Assembly: GCA_946531435.1 (NCBI GenBank)
Contig: CAMNAO010000001.1
Span: 172,039 to 236,038 of the forward strand
Source: an uncultured Clostridia bacterium
GTDB lineage: Bacteria > Bacillota > Clostridia > Oscillospirales > Oscillospiraceae
DNA length: 64,000 nt
Direction of reading: 5' to 3'
The position numbers and the translations under genes were made by a program. How positions within the stretch are numbered: position 1 is the first letter of the stretch; the number at the start of each line of letters is the position of its first letter. Under the pieces are notes generated by a model, which was not told where the DNA came from, did no database searches, and saw only the letters and a program-made list of their open reading frames with translations. Shown here piece after piece: positions 7,375-16,303 of the stretch.

Positions 7375-8706
7375 ATGAGCAAGCTGATGGTCGGAGCTTC
7401 AAAGATCTGTATCGATCCCCCAAGAGAAATGTACCCCTTCCCCACCAATTTCGGTATGACGGAAGAGAGCCGGAACCCCTGTCACGTCCGGGCCCTGGCC
7501 CTGGAGAGTGAGGGGCGGAGAATCCTCTTCGTTGTCTATGAGATGAGCGATATTCCCTCTCACCCGGGGCTGATGGAGGCCCTCAGCCAGGCCTCCGGCA
7601 TCCCCCAGGAGGACATCATTCTGGCGGTGACCCACAACCACTCCGCCCCCAACGACCGGAGTAAGATGGTGAAGGGCGCCGACGAGAAGTTCGCCTTTTT
7701 CCGGGACTTCGTCGTAGAGAAGGGCAAGGAGGCAGCCGCCGCGGCTGTGGCCTCCCTGCGCCCCGCCAGGTACGGCTATGGCGAGATCCCCAGTTACTGC
7801 AACGTGAACCGGGACAAGAAAACCCGCTTCGGCTTCTGGGTTGAGGGACCCGCCTATGACCTTTACTCCAACAAGACCCTGGCCGTGCTGAAATTTGTGG
7901 ACGAGGATGGAAAGCTCATCGCCGCCATGCTGAACTTCGGCGCCCACGCGGTCTGCGCCTTCTGTGAGAAGGACGCGGACGGCAAGGTAAAGAGCTCCTC
8001 CAACTTCCCCGGCATTGCCTGCGAATTTGTGGAGAAGCACTACGGTGATGACGCCGTGTGCCTTTGGACCAGCGGCGCCGCCGGCAACCAGGACCCCATT
8101 CTCTGGGAGTACCAGTGGCTGGAGTATGAGGACGGCTACGTCACCAAGATTGCCCTGCCCGACGGCACCGGCTATGTGAACATGGATATTCTGGGTGCCC
8201 AGCAGGGTGCCGACGCCGTGGCCTGCCTGGACGGGATTCAGGAGCTCAAGGAGGAGATGCCCATCCGTTACCTCAAGAGCGAGGTGCCCATCCAGGCGCG
8301 GATGCGGGATCCCAACTTCAAGATTCCTCCCTTCGGCCTGCGTATGGGCGGCGAGGGGCCCCGTACCGACTGGTTCGCTCCCAAAATGCCGGATCTGCCC
8401 GTGATGCTGCCGGATCCCGACCGGGTCATCCGCTACGTCCTGAACTTCCTGCTTCTGGGAGACGTGGGCGTGATCCTCACCTCCGGAGAGCTCTACGCCG
8501 AGATCGCCCGGGACATGATGGAGGCCACCCCCATGAAGAACCGCTTTGTCATTACCCACATTCCCGGCCAGGGCGGCTATACCCTGGACAAGGGCTCCAA
8601 GGATCACAAGGTCTTCCAGTCCTTCGGCGGCGTGGAGCCCGGCTCCGCGGACGGCCCTCTCTGCGAAAAGACCAGGGAGCTGGCGGAAAAAGCCCTGGCG
8701 GAATAA
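7375..8706 (+). CDS. Neutral/alkaline ceramidase-superfamily hydrolase
   Basis: The 443-residue protein resembles the N-terminal catalytic domain of neutral/alkaline non-lysosomal ceramidases. It has VGASKICIDPP at the start, a metal-binding-like THNHSAP (about residues 87-93), FGAHAV in the middle and TSGAAGNQDPI where that superfamily has its serine/metal region. Known members cleave ceramide amide bonds, but many bacterial relatives are uncharacterised. With no signal peptide this one is predicted cytosolic, unlike the secreted ceramidases. The start has GGAGG upstream. It is the last gene of the esterase-Sel1 operon. Confidence 0.7.
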   Translation: MSKLMVGASKICIDPPREMYPFPTNFGMTEESRNPCHVRALALESEGRRILFVVYEMSDIPSHPGLMEALSQASGIPQEDIILAVTHNHSAPNDRSKMVKGADEKFAFFRDFVVEKGKEAAAAAVASLRPARYGYGEIPSYCNVNRDKKTRFGFWVEGPAYDLYSNKTLAVLKFVDEDGKLIAAMLNFGAHAVCAFCEKDADGKVKSSSNFPGIACEFVEKHYGDDAVCLWTSGAAGNQDPILWEYQWLEYEDGYVTKIALPDGTGYVNMDILGAQQGADAVACLDGIQELKEEMPIRYLKSEVPIQARMRDPNFKIPPFGLRMGGEGPRTDWFAPKMPDLPVMLPDPDRVIRYVLNFLLLGDVGVILTSGELYAEIARDMMEATPMKNRFVITHIPGQGGYTLDKGSKDHKVFQSFGGVEPGSADGPLCEKTRELAEKALAE

Positions 8707-8736
8707 TGCCAGCCGATATCCAATAGAATACCAATC

Positions 8737-8782
8737 AAAGGGAGCCCGAGGGCCTGCAGCGCAGGTCCCTCGGGCTCCCTTT
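8737..8782 (+). terminator. Strong intrinsic terminator of the esterase operon
   Basis: A 16-bp perfect outer stem (8737-8752 with 8767-8782) holds an inner five-base stem and is followed by a T-rich stretch. Confidence 0.9.
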
Positions 8783-8838
8783 CTTCTCTTATAAAGGATC
8801 ATCGCGAAACTTTAGGGAGCGAAAGTGTGGTAAACTAA

Positions 8839-9077
8839 GCCTTCTCCTTGAGGCCCAGCGTGGCCGAAATCTTTGATTTCGCAGCCGCGGTGAGGTGCCT
8901 TGTGCTGGAAGGTGCCCTCCGCTTCGTTCCGCCCAGTTCGCAAACTGGGGCGGAAGTGGTGGAAACTGACCGGTTCTGATCAATATCGAAATATCACACA
9001 GGCAGCAAAGTAACACCTCATCCGTCTCGTCCCTCGTGGGAGATCGGGCCGAGCCACCTTCCCCTCCAGGGGAAGGC
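8839..9077. repeat. Inverted pair of hairpin-rich intergenic repeats
   Basis: Two related segments face each other. The left copy (8839-8897, plus) begins GCCTTCTCCTTGAG and ends GGTGAGGTG. The right copy (9014-9077, minus) begins GCCTTCCCCTGGAGG and ends GGATGAGGTG. Between them stands another hairpin (8927-8955, TTCCGCCCAGTT with its complement). No coding potential was seen. The layout resembles a REP- or MITE-type element; such GGGGAAGG-type repeats are, from memory, frequent in this bacterial group. Confidence 0.55.
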
Positions 9078-9146
9078 ATTTTGCAGTATTCCGCGGTCTC
9101 CTCTCTTTAGTGCATGAATGAATCGTGAAGAGCCCTTATAAAGCCC

Positions 9147-9962
9147 TCAGGCGTAGCTGTGGACACCGGGAAGCCAGGTGTTGACGCCGATGTAGGTGAA
9201 CATCACGCAGATAAAACCAAGGACGGCAAAGACCGCCGCTGACTTTCCCCGCCAGCCCCGGCGGATGCGCAGGTGCAGATAGATGGCGTAGACGATCCAG
9301 GTCACCAAAGACCAGGTCTCCTTGGGGTCCCAGGACCAGTAGCTGCCCCAGGCCCGCTCAGCCCAGATGGCGCCGGTAACGATGGTGAAGGTCAGGAACA
9401 ATAGTCCCAGAGAAACGCTTCGATAACTGATAAGATCCAGCTTCTCCGCCGTGGGGATATGGGTATCCAGGAAGCCGTGGTCCCGCATCTTGTCCCGCAG
9501 GAGGAAGATGATGGAGAGGACAAAGGATACGCCGAAGGAGCCATAGGCAATGATGGCGGTGGACACATGGAAGCCCAGCCAGTTGCTGCGCAGGGCGGGC
9601 ATCAGCTCCCGTACTTCCTTGGACTGCATGGCGGCGTAACCGATCACCAGAAAGGTCACCGGAGCGGCAAAGGCGCCCAGCACCGGGAAGCGGAAGCGCA
9701 GCACAAAGATAAGGCTCACCAGGGAGAGGCCCCAGGCAAAGGAGGTGGCAAACTCATACTGGTTGGTGAGAGGCATCCTTCCCGCCCCGATTCCGCGGAG
9801 GATGAGGGCCGCGGTATGCAGTATCAGGCCCAGTGCCTGCAGCGCAATTGCAAGCCTGGAAACAGGGTCTTTCTTGACCGCGATGAAGAGGAAGTATCCC
9901 ACCATGGCGGCAAAATACAGCAGCATAACAATGGTAAAGAGGGTGTTTTCAGCTTTCAGCAT
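9147..9962 (-). CDS. ccsB: Cytochrome c synthase subunit CcsA/ResC (CcsB-type)
   Basis: This 271-residue multi-span membrane protein belongs to the haem-handling family of System II cytochrome c maturation. The tryptophan-rich haem-binding motif is clear near the C-terminus (WGSYWSWDPKETWS). It presents haem to apocytochrome cysteines together with ResB, encoded immediately upstream with a 14-bp overlap. I start it at the ATG at 9962, which has AGGAG nine bases before; a longer frame reads back through the ResB gene and is not real. As the last gene of the rnf-nrf operon, its likely client is the pentahaem NrfA. Confidence 0.9.
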   Translation of the reverse strand: MLKAENTLFTIVMLLYFAAMVGYFLFIAVKKDPVSRLAIALQALGLILHTAALILRGIGAGRMPLTNQYEFATSFAWGLSLVSLIFVLRFRFPVLGAFAAPVTFLVIGYAAMQSKEVRELMPALRSNWLGFHVSTAIIAYGSFGVSFVLSIIFLLRDKMRDHGFLDTHIPTAEKLDLISYRSVSLGLLFLTFTIVTGAIWAERAWGSYWSWDPKETWSLVTWIVYAIYLHLRIRRGWRGKSAAVFAVLGFICVMFTYIGVNTWLPGVHSYA

Positions 9963-11250
9963 GGGGCAATTCTCCTTTTTCTGTGCTTTTGATTGCCACA
10001 TCCAATTCCTCGGCAAAAAGGACGCCGCCCTTTCGGCTGAGACCGCAGAGGCGCCAGCGCTCCCCCTCCCGGATCGCCCAGAGGCGGCGGGGCTGAAGAT
10101 AGAAGGCCAGGATAAGGCCCAGGGTGGTGACGAGGCCGCCCGCCAGAGCAAGCCAGGTGTAGTTATCCCGCTTGGCCTGGATGAGGGTATAGCTCTGGGG
10201 CTCGGAAAAGACCACCTCATAGTCGTCGATGGTAAGGGTATCCTCCCCCGTCAGAACGTTCATTCCCAGGATCTCCCCCTGGTAATAAACGGAATAAAGA
10301 TAACCCGGATTGTTCAGTTTCCCGGACTGCGTTGCGGGACCCTGTCCCTTGATCAGAACGTAATCGGGGTAGAAGGCGTTGAAATAGACGACAAGCTGGG
10401 GCATATCCTCCACAGGGAGATACTCGCCGGCGCAGAGCACCGTATCCTGCAGGGGCTCCCCGGCCTTGGTGATCTGAACCCTGGCCGCCCAGCCGGTGGA
10501 GTTTTGATAAAAGCGCATGCCATGGAGAGTAGCGGGGTGATTGACGCTGATGCCGGCGCTCTCCCCCGGATCTCCCTCTCGGGTAAGGTCATAGACTGTA
10601 ATCTCCGCGGTGTACTGCTCCACCGTATCATCCTCCCGGAGCTCCACCCGGAAGTCATCGATACCCACCACAAGGTTGGTATCACCCACCCGGCGAAGCT
10701 GTCCGGGGACACCGTAGACCACATATTCCTCTTTGGTCATCTGTCCCAGGCTGAAGCCCAGAATGAGGAGAAGGATGCCCAGGTGGCAGACCCAGGCGCC
10801 CCAGATCCCCACCCGATTCCGGTGGGCGTAGAGGACCTCCTTCCCTTCCGCCGACACCCCCCGCCGGGGATGCGGCATCCCCATGGCGCGGAACACTGCC
10901 TCTGGCTCTGTAATACCCTCCCGCTCCACGCCGGGGCGCTGCGCGGGAAGCTCCCCCATCTCCCGATATTGCTTCAGTAGGCCGGGAAGGCTCTTCCCAT
11001 TGCAGAGGATGAGATTCAGCACCAGGAAGCTATTGAGAAGCAGAAACCACCAGCTGTGATAGGCGTCGTCCAGTTGGAGGGCCAGGATGATGGCCGCCAT
11101 CCGCTCAGAATAGCGGGCGGCATACCAGGTGTAGCTCTGCCCCTGGGTGACGAGGCTGCTGAGGGCACAGGCCGCCGCCAGCAACACCAGGAGAGCGATG
11201 GCAAACTGCATGGAGGAGAGAAATCTCCAGATCTTTTTTGCTTTTGACAT
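9949..11250 (-). CDS. resB: Cytochrome c biogenesis protein ResB
   Basis: The 433-residue protein has the ResB/Ccs1 plan: membrane helices at about 16-36, 66-84 and 150-170, a large soluble domain (about 180-365) and a last helix near 370-395. With CcsA/ResC it forms the System II synthase that joins haem to CxxCH cysteines outside the membrane. It lies 71 bp after nrfA, separated by a 12-bp-stem hairpin, and overlaps ccsA by 14 bp. No thiol-redox partner (CcdA or ResA) is in the window. Confidence 0.9.
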   Translation of the reverse strand: MSKAKKIWRFLSSMQFAIALLVLLAAACALSSLVTQGQSYTWYAARYSERMAAIILALQLDDAYHSWWFLLLNSFLVLNLILCNGKSLPGLLKQYREMGELPAQRPGVEREGITEPEAVFRAMGMPHPRRGVSAEGKEVLYAHRNRVGIWGAWVCHLGILLLILGFSLGQMTKEEYVVYGVPGQLRRVGDTNLVVGIDDFRVELREDDTVEQYTAEITVYDLTREGDPGESAGISVNHPATLHGMRFYQNSTGWAARVQITKAGEPLQDTVLCAGEYLPVEDMPQLVVYFNAFYPDYVLIKGQGPATQSGKLNNPGYLYSVYYQGEILGMNVLTGEDTLTIDDYEVVFSEPQSYTLIQAKRDNYTWLALAGGLVTTLGLILAFYLQPRRLWAIREGERWRLCGLSRKGGVLFAEELDVAIKSTEKGELPHAES

Positions 11251-11270
11251 GATTTCCCCTCACAGGACCA

Positions 11271-11300
11271 AGGGCGAAGGAGAACGTACTCCTTCGCCCT
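11271..11300 (-). terminator. Intercistronic hairpin between nrfA and resB
   Basis: A perfect 12-bp stem (11271-11282 with 11289-11300) has no following T-run in the direction of transcription. It is more likely an RNA-stability or processing element, perhaps giving more nrfA than resB product. Confidence 0.5.
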
Positions 11301-11321
11301 CGGATTCCTTAGATAAGCATC

Positions 11322-12629
11322 TTACTTGCCCAGAAGGGCCATGGCCTCCTGGATTCTGGCCTCCGCCGTATCCAGGCAGCGGAAAGCCAACTCGGAATTG
11401 TGGGCGCCCTCGGCGTTCTCCACATAGCAGAAGTCGAAGAACCACTGGGCCTCCCGATGGAGCTTGCGAACCGCGTCCAGCTCCTCCTGGGAAAGCTTCC
11501 CCTCCTGCACAGCGGCAGAGAGCGCGTCCTTCAGCTCACTGAGGGCGTTCCCCACCTGGGTTTCCCGGGCGGTGACCCGCTCCTGAAGCCGACGGACCAT
11601 GCTGACCATGTCGGTATCCTGATGACAGGTTGCGCAGTTTTGCAGAAGTGCCTCGTTTTCCAGGGGGCTTACCAGGAGATGGCTGTGATAGACGGTGCCG
11701 TCCTCGGCCATCTCCAGCGCCATGTGGCAGTCAGCGCAGTTGAGAAGGCCGGCGTGCTTGCCCTGAAGGAAGGTCTCCATCTCGGGATGCTGGGCCTTCA
11801 AAAGCCTGGTACCGGTGCTCTCCTGCACCCAGTCGTAAAAGCCCAACGTGCCGTCCGGCATCTCCATGCTGTCATAATAGGCCAGAATGGCCTCGGGCGT
11901 CATGGCCTCCACGCTGCCATAGGGCATCATGGTTTCCTTATCCGCAGGCGTGAAATAATACTCGATGTGGCACTGGCCGCAGGACAGAGTCGCAGGGTCA
12001 ATGGACGCCGTATTCTCACCCAATGCCTTGTTGACATAGGAGTGGGTAATGACGATCTGGCCGCCATTGCCCGCGTCGTTGCCGTGGCAGGTATAGCAGC
12101 TGATGTTCTCCTCCATCATCCCCAGAACTTCGTCAAAGGGCATGGTGTAGACGCTCACGCCCAAGTCGTTGACCAGCTTGGCAAAGTTGGGAGTCTTGCA
12201 GGTGAGGCAGTTGGCCAGAGCGTGGGGCCGCTGGGTCTTGGCCACATCCTCCAGGGTGTACTCATGGCCCCGGGCGCTGCCGTAGTCCTTGGCAAAGCCG
12301 TAGCCTTCATAGATATTCGTGAGATAGGGATCCTGCTCCAGGTAGCTCAGCACATAGCTGTTCTCCCGGTTCTCCCCCATGGTGGCGACGATATAAGGAT
12401 AGATCTCCTCCCAATCGGAGGCGTTCACCGTGCCGTCTTTGCTGGTGGCCGTGGGGGCGGCGACGTTCAGATAGCTGATGTTCGCCCTCGTCAGCGGGCC
12501 CAGGTCCCCCCGGTTCTGCAGGTGATACATCACGTCGCCGCCGGAGAAGAGGCCGCAGATCAGGATCACCGCAAGGATCACCGCAAGAAGGGCGCCGATC
12601 CCCTTCAGGATCATGTATTTCTTTTCCAT
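11322..12629 (-). CDS. nrfA: Pentahaem ammonia-forming nitrite reductase NrfA, membrane-anchored
   Basis: NrfA reduces nitrite to ammonium with six electrons. The 435-residue protein carries the diagnostic catalytic haem site CLTCK (141-145, lysine-ligated) and four CxxCH sites: CYTCH (178), CGQCH (217, followed by IEYYF, which holds the conserved active-site Tyr), CADCH (298) and CATCH (332). Instead of a cleavable signal it has one N-terminal helix (about 8-28) with no obvious cleavage site, so it is probably tethered to the outer membrane face. The start has GGAGG and lies one base after the rnfB stop. The usual quinol partner NrfH is not encoded nearby. Confidence 0.95.
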   Translation of the reverse strand: MEKKYMILKGIGALLAVILAVILICGLFSGGDVMYHLQNRGDLGPLTRANISYLNVAAPTATSKDGTVNASDWEEIYPYIVATMGENRENSYVLSYLEQDPYLTNIYEGYGFAKDYGSARGHEYTLEDVAKTQRPHALANCLTCKTPNFAKLVNDLGVSVYTMPFDEVLGMMEENISCYTCHGNDAGNGGQIVITHSYVNKALGENTASIDPATLSCGQCHIEYYFTPADKETMMPYGSVEAMTPEAILAYYDSMEMPDGTLGFYDWVQESTGTRLLKAQHPEMETFLQGKHAGLLNCADCHMALEMAEDGTVYHSHLLVSPLENEALLQNCATCHQDTDMVSMVRRLQERVTARETQVGNALSELKDALSAAVQEGKLSQEELDAVRKLHREAQWFFDFCYVENAEGAHNSELAFRCLDTAEARIQEAMALLGK

Positions 12630-12630
12630 C

Positions 12631-13434
12631 TCAGACCTCCACCCGCACCGGCATGGTGATGACCTTGGCCGGGCACTTCTCAGCGCACTTGCCGCACTGG
12701 ACGCAGGACTCATACTCCACATGGGCCAGGTTGTTCGTCACGGTGATGGCGCCCACCTCACACTGTCTGGTGCAGAGCATGCAGCCGATACAGCCGGCGG
12801 AGCACACCTTTTTCACCTGAGGGCCACGATCCTTGTTGGAGCACTGCACCGCCACATGCTTGCTCTCGGGCATGAGCTCAATCAGCCCCTTGGGACAGGC
12901 CTTGACGCAGAGGCCGCAGCCGATGCACTTGCGCCGGTCCACGACGGCCACGCCATCCACAACCTTGATGGCGTGCTGGGGACAGACCTGGACGCAGGAG
13001 CCGAAGCCCAGGCAGCCATAGTCGCAGTCCGTCACATTGAGTCCGCTGAGAGCGGCGGCGCGGCAGTCGGGAATGCCGATATAATTGCCCTGGTTATGGG
13101 TCACCTCACAGCTGCCCTTGCAGCGGACAAAGGCGACTTTCTTTTCCTGGGCCTCGGCAGAGACGCCCATGATGGCGCCGATCTTCTCGGTCACCGGAGC
13201 GCCGCCCACAGGGCAGGCGTTTACCGGGGCCTCTCCCCTGGCGATGGCGGCAGCCACCGCGTCACAGCCCGCATAGCCGCAGGCGCCGCAGTTGTTGCCG
13301 GGGAGGCATTCCCGGACGGCGGTCTCCCGCTCATCCACCTCCACATGGAATTTCTTTCCGGCGTAGACGAGACCCACACCCACCACAAGGCCGATGAGGG
13401 CCAGGACCACGGTCGTAGCAATAATGATCTGCAT
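12631..13434 (-). CDS. rnfB: Rnf complex subunit B (polyferredoxin)
   Basis: RnfB takes electrons from reduced ferredoxin into the ion-translocating Rnf complex. The 267-residue protein has an N-terminal membrane helix, the [15 protein letters not shown] cluster motif (about 43-57), and several ferredoxin-type sites downstream, including [23 protein letters not shown] and [12 protein letters not shown]. The start follows AGGAGG. It is the last rnf gene and abuts nrfA. Confidence 0.95.
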   Translation of the reverse strand: MQIIIATTVVLALIGLVVGVGLVYAGKKFHVEVDERETAVRECLPGNNCGACGYAGCDAVAAAIARGEAPVNACPVGGAPVTEKIGAIMGVSAEAQEKKVAFVRCKGSCEVTHNQGNYIGIPDCRAAALSGLNVTDCDYGCLGFGSCVQVCPQHAIKVVDGVAVVDRRKCIGCGLCVKACPKGLIELMPESKHVAVQCSNKDRGPQVKKVCSAGCIGCMLCTRQCEVGAITVTNNLAHVEYESCVQCGKCAEKCPAKVITMPVRVEV

Positions 13435-13446
13435 ACTGACCTCCTC

Positions 13447-14025
13447 TCAGAACGCCAGGCTGCTGAAGCCCATAAAAGCAATGGACATCAGCGCCGCCGC
13501 AATGAGGACGATGGGGGCGCCCCGCAGGGGCTCCGGCAGATCCTCCTCCCGGATGCGGGTACGGATGCTGGCAAGGAGCACGATGGCCAGGGTGTAACCC
13601 ACCGCCGTGCCGAAGCCGGAGAAGACGCACTCGATGAAATTATAGCCATTCTGAACATTGGTCAGAGCCACGCCCAACACCGCGCAGTTCGTGGTGATGA
13701 GGGGCAGATAAATGCCAAGGGCGGTATAGATGGCAGGAGCCGTCTTTTTCAGGAACATCTCCACGATCTGCACCAAAGCCGCAATGACCAAAATAAAGAC
13801 GATGGTCTTCATAAAGTCCATTCCCAGGGGCTTTAACACATAATCATAGAGAAGGCTCGCCACCGCAGAGGCAATGGTGATGACAAAGATCACCGCCACG
13901 CCCAGGCTGGCTGAGGCCTTGATCTGCTTGGAAACACCCAGGAAGGAGCAGATGCCCAAAAACTGGTTTAAAACCACGTTGTGAATGAGGGCGCTGCCCA
14001 CGATGATGAGAATCAGGCTCTTCAT
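13447..14025 (-). CDS. rnfA: Rnf complex subunit A
   Basis: This 192-residue integral membrane protein has six hydrophobic segments and the start IIVGSALIHNVVLNQFLGIC, typical of RnfA/NqrE. In known complexes the paired RnfA and RnfE subunits hold a 2Fe-2S cluster within the membrane through conserved cysteines; Cys in LGICSFLG and TTNCAVLG are the candidates here. It overlaps rnfE by 4 bp. Confidence 0.95.
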   Translation of the reverse strand: MKSLILIIVGSALIHNVVLNQFLGICSFLGVSKQIKASASLGVAVIFVITIASAVASLLYDYVLKPLGMDFMKTIVFILVIAALVQIVEMFLKKTAPAIYTALGIYLPLITTNCAVLGVALTNVQNGYNFIECVFSGFGTAVGYTLAIVLLASIRTRIREEDLPEPLRGAPIVLIAAALMSIAFMGFSSLAF

Positions 14026-14720
14026 TTCGCGGCCACCTCCTCTTTCTTATCTGCGGTCTCCGCCTTCTCACAGGGCGTCATACAGCTGGCGCAGCAGCCG
14101 TCGCAGCTCTCCACCAGTTCCTTCTGCCGGGTCTTGATGCCGATGGCGTTCATGATGACGATGAAAAGCGCAATCACCAGGAAGGCTCCGGGAGGCTGGA
14201 TGAACATACCGATGGGCTCAATGCTGTCCGGCAGGAGCTTCACGCCGAAGGCGCTGCCGTTGCCGAGAAGCTCACGCACAAGTCCCGCCAGTGTCAGGGC
14301 GACGGTGAAGCCCAGGCCCATGCCCAGACCATCCATGATGCTGAGGAGCGGTGGATTTTTATTGGCGTAGGCCTCCGCCCGGCCCAGAATGATGCAGTTG
14401 ACCACGATGAGGGGGATGTAAATGCCGAGGGCCGTATACAGAGACGGCAGATAGGCTTCGATGAGAAGCTCCGTCACCGTGACGAGCGAGGCCACCACCA
14501 CGATATAGGCGGGCAGCCGCACCTCATTGGGGATCGCCTTCCGCAGAAGGGAGATCACCAGGTTGGAGAGGATCAGCACCGCCGTGGTGCTGAGGCCCAT
14601 GCCGATGCCGTTGAGAGCCCTGGTGGAGACCGCCAGGGTGGGGCACATGCCCAACATCAGGATCAGCGTGGGATTCTCCTTGATGACGCCGTTATAGAGG
14701 CGCTCAACGTACTTATTCAT
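14022..14720 (-). CDS. rnfE: Rnf complex subunit E
   Basis: The 232-residue membrane protein is RnfE/NqrD-like, with LILMLGMCPTLAVSTRALNG near the start and IVVNCIILGRAEA in the middle supplying the conserved Cys pair. The C-terminal tail CDGCCASCMTPC is unusually cysteine-rich and could bind metal, though this may be lineage-specific decoration. It overlaps rnfDG by 4 bp upstream and rnfA by 4 bp downstream. Confidence 0.95.
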   Translation of the reverse strand: MNKYVERLYNGVIKENPTLILMLGMCPTLAVSTRALNGIGMGLSTTAVLILSNLVISLLRKAIPNEVRLPAYIVVVASLVTVTELLIEAYLPSLYTALGIYIPLIVVNCIILGRAEAYANKNPPLLSIMDGLGMGLGFTVALTLAGLVRELLGNGSAFGVKLLPDSIEPIGMFIQPPGAFLVIALFIVIMNAIGIKTRQKELVESCDGCCASCMTPCEKAETADKKEEVAAK

Positions 14721-16300
14721 CCGACGCTCCCTCCCTTCATATGAGACTCATAGAAATCGAGGCCGGCATTGACGGCGTTCACCACCGCGGCGCTTGTCAC
14801 CGTGGCGCCGGAAATGGCGTCGATGGTGTCATCCGTGATGGAGCCGCCGGATTTGAGCAGCGTGAAGCGGGAGACGCTGACGCCCTCAAACTGGTCCGTA
14901 AACTCCGGGTCGCCGCAGCGCATGCCCATGCCGGGCGTCTCATTGAGCTCGGTAAAGGCAATGCCGTTGATGACGCCATCGGCATTCAGGCCCAGGGTCA
15001 GGGTGATGTCGCCGTCGTTGCCGTCAGCGGTGGTGACCGAGATGGCGTAGCCCACCACGTTTCCGCCGGCGTCCAGTCCGATCATGGCTTCGTTGATGGT
15101 CACCCGGCCGAAATCGCTGCCGTAGATCCCGCCCTCCAGCGCTTCCATGGCGCTATCGATATCGCTGTTCGTCGTAAAGGACTCAGCCCCCGGCACCACG
15201 GCCACATAGGCGGCGGCCGCCGCTGCTCTGTGCTGCTCCTCAATGGTATCCTTGGTCATGGAGTAGACGCCGCTGAGGGCCACGCCAGCCACCAGGGTGA
15301 TGATGACAAGAGCGATGACCGGGCGGGGGATCCGCTGATAGAAGGGCTTCCGCTCCTCGCCCCGCTGACGGGCAAGGGCGGCCTTGCGGTAGGCGTAAGG
15401 CTTGGCAATAATGTAGGTCTCCAGCAGGGGCGTCAGAAGATTCGCGGTAATGATGGAATAGCTGAAGGAGTCAGCAGCGGTTCCGTAAATGCGGAAGACG
15501 CCGCCCAGCACACCGATGATAACGCCGTAAATCAGCTGTCCCAGCTTGCCCACGGGGCTTGTGGTGTAATCCGTCGCCATGAAGAAGGCACCCATGACCA
15601 CACCGCCGCCGCAGATCTGGGCCACGAGATAGCGGGGATCAAAGCCCTGACCTCCGAAGAGGGCCACGAACAGGGTGAAGCCCCCCAGGACGGAGAAGCA
15701 GATCTGGCCGTGGATGATATCCATGGACCAGAGAATGAGACCGCCGACCATCAGAGCCAGCACGGAACTGCCGATGACACCGCCCGCGGTGCCAAGGAAC
15801 ATCCTGGTCACGTTCACCGCTTCACCCGCCATCAGCGCTGCCGCAGGGGTTGCGGTGGAGACGCCGTCCAGCGGGAAATCCGTCATGGTCCGCCCGAAGC
15901 TGAGCAGCAGGAAGCAGCGTCCCGCCAGGGCGGGATTGATGAAGTTCTTCCCCAATCCGCCGAAGCAGCACTTGGCCACCAGGATGGCAAAGATGGAGCC
16001 CAGGGCCGGGATGTAAAGGGGTACGCTGGGTGAAAGGCTCAGTGCCAGCAGAAGGCCCGTGACCACAGCGCTGCAGTCCTTCCAGGTATCGGGGCGGTGG
16101 GCGACTTTATCGAACAAGAACTCGGTGCCCACAGCGAAAACCACAGAGGTCAGAATAATGAGCAGCGCATGCAGGCCGTTGACAAGGACGCCCACAATCG
16201 CCGTGGGCATCAGCGCCAGAGAGACCACGCTCATGATATAGCGGGTGGTCCATCGATCCCGGATATGGGGACCGGGTGAAAGATTCAATACCGTATTCAT
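14717..16300 (-). CDS. rnfD: RnfD-RnfG fusion protein
   Basis: The 527-residue protein fuses two Rnf subunits that are usually separate. Residues 1 to about 305 are RnfD: many membrane helices and the covalent FMN motif DGVSTATP (145-152, FMN expected on Thr151). Residues from about 325 are RnfG: one membrane helix (327-346) and an exposed FMN-binding domain ending in DAISGATVTS (494-503, FMN expected on Thr502). The frame is continuous and the order rnfC-DG-E-A-B is otherwise canonical. ApbE, needed to attach the flavins, is not in the window. Confidence 0.93.
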   Translation of the reverse strand: MNTVLNLSPGPHIRDRWTTRYIMSVVSLALMPTAIVGVLVNGLHALLIILTSVVFAVGTEFLFDKVAHRPDTWKDCSAVVTGLLLALSLSPSVPLYIPALGSIFAILVAKCCFGGLGKNFINPALAGRCFLLLSFGRTMTDFPLDGVSTATPAAALMAGEAVNVTRMFLGTAGGVIGSSVLALMVGGLILWSMDIIHGQICFSVLGGFTLFVALFGGQGFDPRYLVAQICGGGVVMGAFFMATDYTTSPVGKLGQLIYGVIIGVLGGVFRIYGTAADSFSYSIITANLLTPLLETYIIAKPYAYRKAALARQRGEERKPFYQRIPRPVIALVIITLVAGVALSGVYSMTKDTIEEQHRAAAAAAYVAVVPGAESFTTNSDIDSAMEALEGGIYGSDFGRVTINEAMIGLDAGGNVVGYAISVTTADGNDGDITLTLGLNADGVINGIAFTELNETPGMGMRCGDPEFTDQFEGVSVSRFTLLKSGGSITDDTIDAISGATVTSAAVVNAVNAGLDFYESHMKGGSVG

Positions 16301-16303
16301 GGC

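Noticed and set aside
12613..13836. Plus-strand frame opposite rnfB and rnfA
   Set aside because: The minus strand encodes unmistakable Rnf subunits with cluster motifs; this frame is their mirror.
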